Positions 63,253-64,000 of a DNA stretch of 64,000 nucleotides are shown here, in pieces (the stretch's first letter is position 1; the number at the start of each line of letters is the position of its first letter). The notes beneath the pieces are model-generated. The model worked only from the letters and a program-made list of their open reading frames with translations. It was not told the DNA's origin and made no database searches. The position numbers were made by a program, and so were the translations under genes. The stretch covers positions 2,728,001-2,792,000 of the forward strand of contig NZ_CP098455.1 of assembly GCF_023702635.1 (NCBI RefSeq), in the 5' to 3' direction. Origin of the DNA: Spongiibacter taiwanensis (GTDB lineage Bacteria; Pseudomonadota; Gammaproteobacteria; Pseudomonadales; Spongiibacteraceae).

Positions 63253-64000
63253 ATGCAACTTAGTAAGCTGATTGCCACGCTTTTTGTGTGCAGCGCCCTC
63301 AGCCTGCAACTGGCAGGCTGTAATTCCGCTGACGACAACAAGGGTGGTAGCTCCGGTAATCCGTCAACAACGCAGGATGCCGATAACGATGGTGTGGTGG
63401 ATGCTGAGGACAATTGTCCGAGCGTAGCCAACTCGAGCCAAGCCGATTCCGACAGCGACGGTGTTGGTGATGCGTGTGACTTTGAAGACGCGGACAGCGA
63501 CGGGATTGCCGACGACATCGACAATTGCCCCTCGGTTGCGAACGCCAATCAGGCTGACACTGATAGCGATGGCGCCGGTAATGCCTGTGACACCGACGAT
63601 GATGGCGACGGTGTGGACGACACAGCAGACAATTGCCCGCTGGCGGCGAACACTAATCAAGCCGACTTTGATAACGACGGTATTGGCGATGTTTGCGATG
63701 ACACTGATGATGATGGTGTAAACGACAATGTCGATAACTGTCCCTCAGTGCAGAATGCTGCTCAGACCGACTCCGATGGTGATGGCCTCGGTAACGCCTG
63801 TGATGCCGATGACGATGGCGACGGCGCAGAGGATGCCTCTGATAACTGTCCAAATGTCGCTAACCCCCTGCAAACCGACACCGATGGTGATGGAGTGGGT
63901 GATGCCTGTGAAACTGACTTCGATGGTGACGGCGTAGCGGATACCGCTGATAACTGCCCATTTGTTGCCAATGCCGATCAGGCAGACGCGGATAATGACG
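63253..64000 (+). CDS. Thrombospondin type 3 repeat lipoprotein, truncated by the right edge
   Basis: An open frame from ATG 63253 continues to the window end, at least 249 residues. It starts with a lipoprotein signal (LSLQLAGC, Cys23) and a Gly/Ser linker, then about six TSP3-type repeats of roughly 35-37 residues, each with D.D.DG(V/I).D..DNCP..AN..Q.D.D.DG.G(D/N).CD. Each repeat can hold several calcium ions and a disulfide. These proteins sit on the cell surface and stiffen in calcium. GGAGC lies 6-8 bases upstream of the start. It probably forms an operon with the OmpA gene. Confidence 0.88.
   Translation, partial: MQLSKLIATLFVCSALSLQLAGCNSADDNKGGSSGNPSTTQDADNDGVVDAEDNCPSVANSSQADSDSDGVGDACDFEDADSDGIADDIDNCPSVANANQADTDSDGAGNACDTDDDGDGVDDTADNCPLAANTNQADFDNDGIGDVCDDTDDDGVNDNVDNCPSVQNAAQTDSDGDGLGNACDADDDGDGAEDASDNCPNVANPLQTDTDGDGVGDACETDFDGDGVADTADNCPFVANADQADADND

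Noticed and set aside
63360-64000. Possible minisatellite
   Set aside because: The periodicity comes from protein-level TSP3 repeats in an open frame with a lipoprotein signal, not from identical DNA units.

Overview
The window is a 64 kb piece of a Gram-negative, probably marine or salt-adapted gammaproteobacterial chromosome. G+C is high, except for one clearly AT-richer gene at 16.8-18.8 kb. The order ABC ATPase - argF - grxD - bfr - bfd - peroxiredoxin - rnt - pyrC - argG matches what I recall of the Pseudomonas aeruginosa chromosome, so the organism is likely in or near Pseudomonadales/Cellvibrionales. I cannot name the genus. Glucosylglycerol-phosphate synthase, ectoine catabolism genes and a sodium/calcium exchanger fit a saline habitat. 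No rRNA, tRNA, CRISPR array, intact insertion sequence or prophage was seen.

Layout. 0.2-9.7 kb: a secreted neutral ceramidase next to an Mpo1-like (DUF962) membrane protein, a Crp/Fnr-type regulator, a DUF1993 protein, a molybdopterin oxidoreductase, a Na+/Ca2+ antiporter and a fused SecDF. 9.7-18.9 kb: an accessory stretch whose gaps carry the same mosaic of short dispersed repeats. Between the gaps lie an unrecognised lipoprotein plus Cys-rich secreted protein, MltF, an HTH-nucleotidyltransferase/HEPN toxin-antitoxin pair, a membrane-anchored FKBP, and a single-gene ABC-type ATPase-TOPRIM fusion resembling a merged PARIS defence protein. 18.9-23.5 kb: nrdAB with a promoter region holding candidate NrdR boxes and a DnaA box. 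23.6-29.3 kb: an orphan ABC ATPase, argF, argD, an orphan hydantoinase B and grxD. 29.3-35.4 kb: a sterol-desaturase-like enzyme and a putative Fur-controlled iron locus (DUF4856, imelysin, TonB-dependent receptor). 35.5-40.3 kb: a thioesterase-like protein, bacterioferritin, its ferredoxin, a peroxiredoxin, Fe-SOD, RNase T and dihydroorotase. 40.4-47 kb: two small secreted proteins, a four-gene polyamine ABC transporter, and argG. 47-53.6 kb: a large phytase-like lipoprotein, the RegBA redox two-component system, an outer-membrane protein and a DCC protein. 53.6-62 kb: an ectoine degradation operon (doeB2-doeD-doeA-doeC) back to back with a bifunctional glucosylglycerol-phosphate synthase/phosphatase that has a structured 5' leader. 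62.1-64 kb: an OmpA-family protein and a thrombospondin-type-3-repeat lipoprotein that runs off the right edge.

Themes. Iron and oxidative stress (iron uptake, Bfr/Bfd, Prx, SodB, GrxD, RegBA), nitrogen and polyamine metabolism (argDF, argG, Pot, ectoine breakdown) and osmolyte balance dominate. The most interesting unexplained signals are the structured ggpPS leader, the merged ATPase-TOPRIM gene, the toxin-antitoxin operon with twin operators, the mosaic repeat field at 9.7-16.8 kb, and the ceramidase/Mpo1-like pairing.
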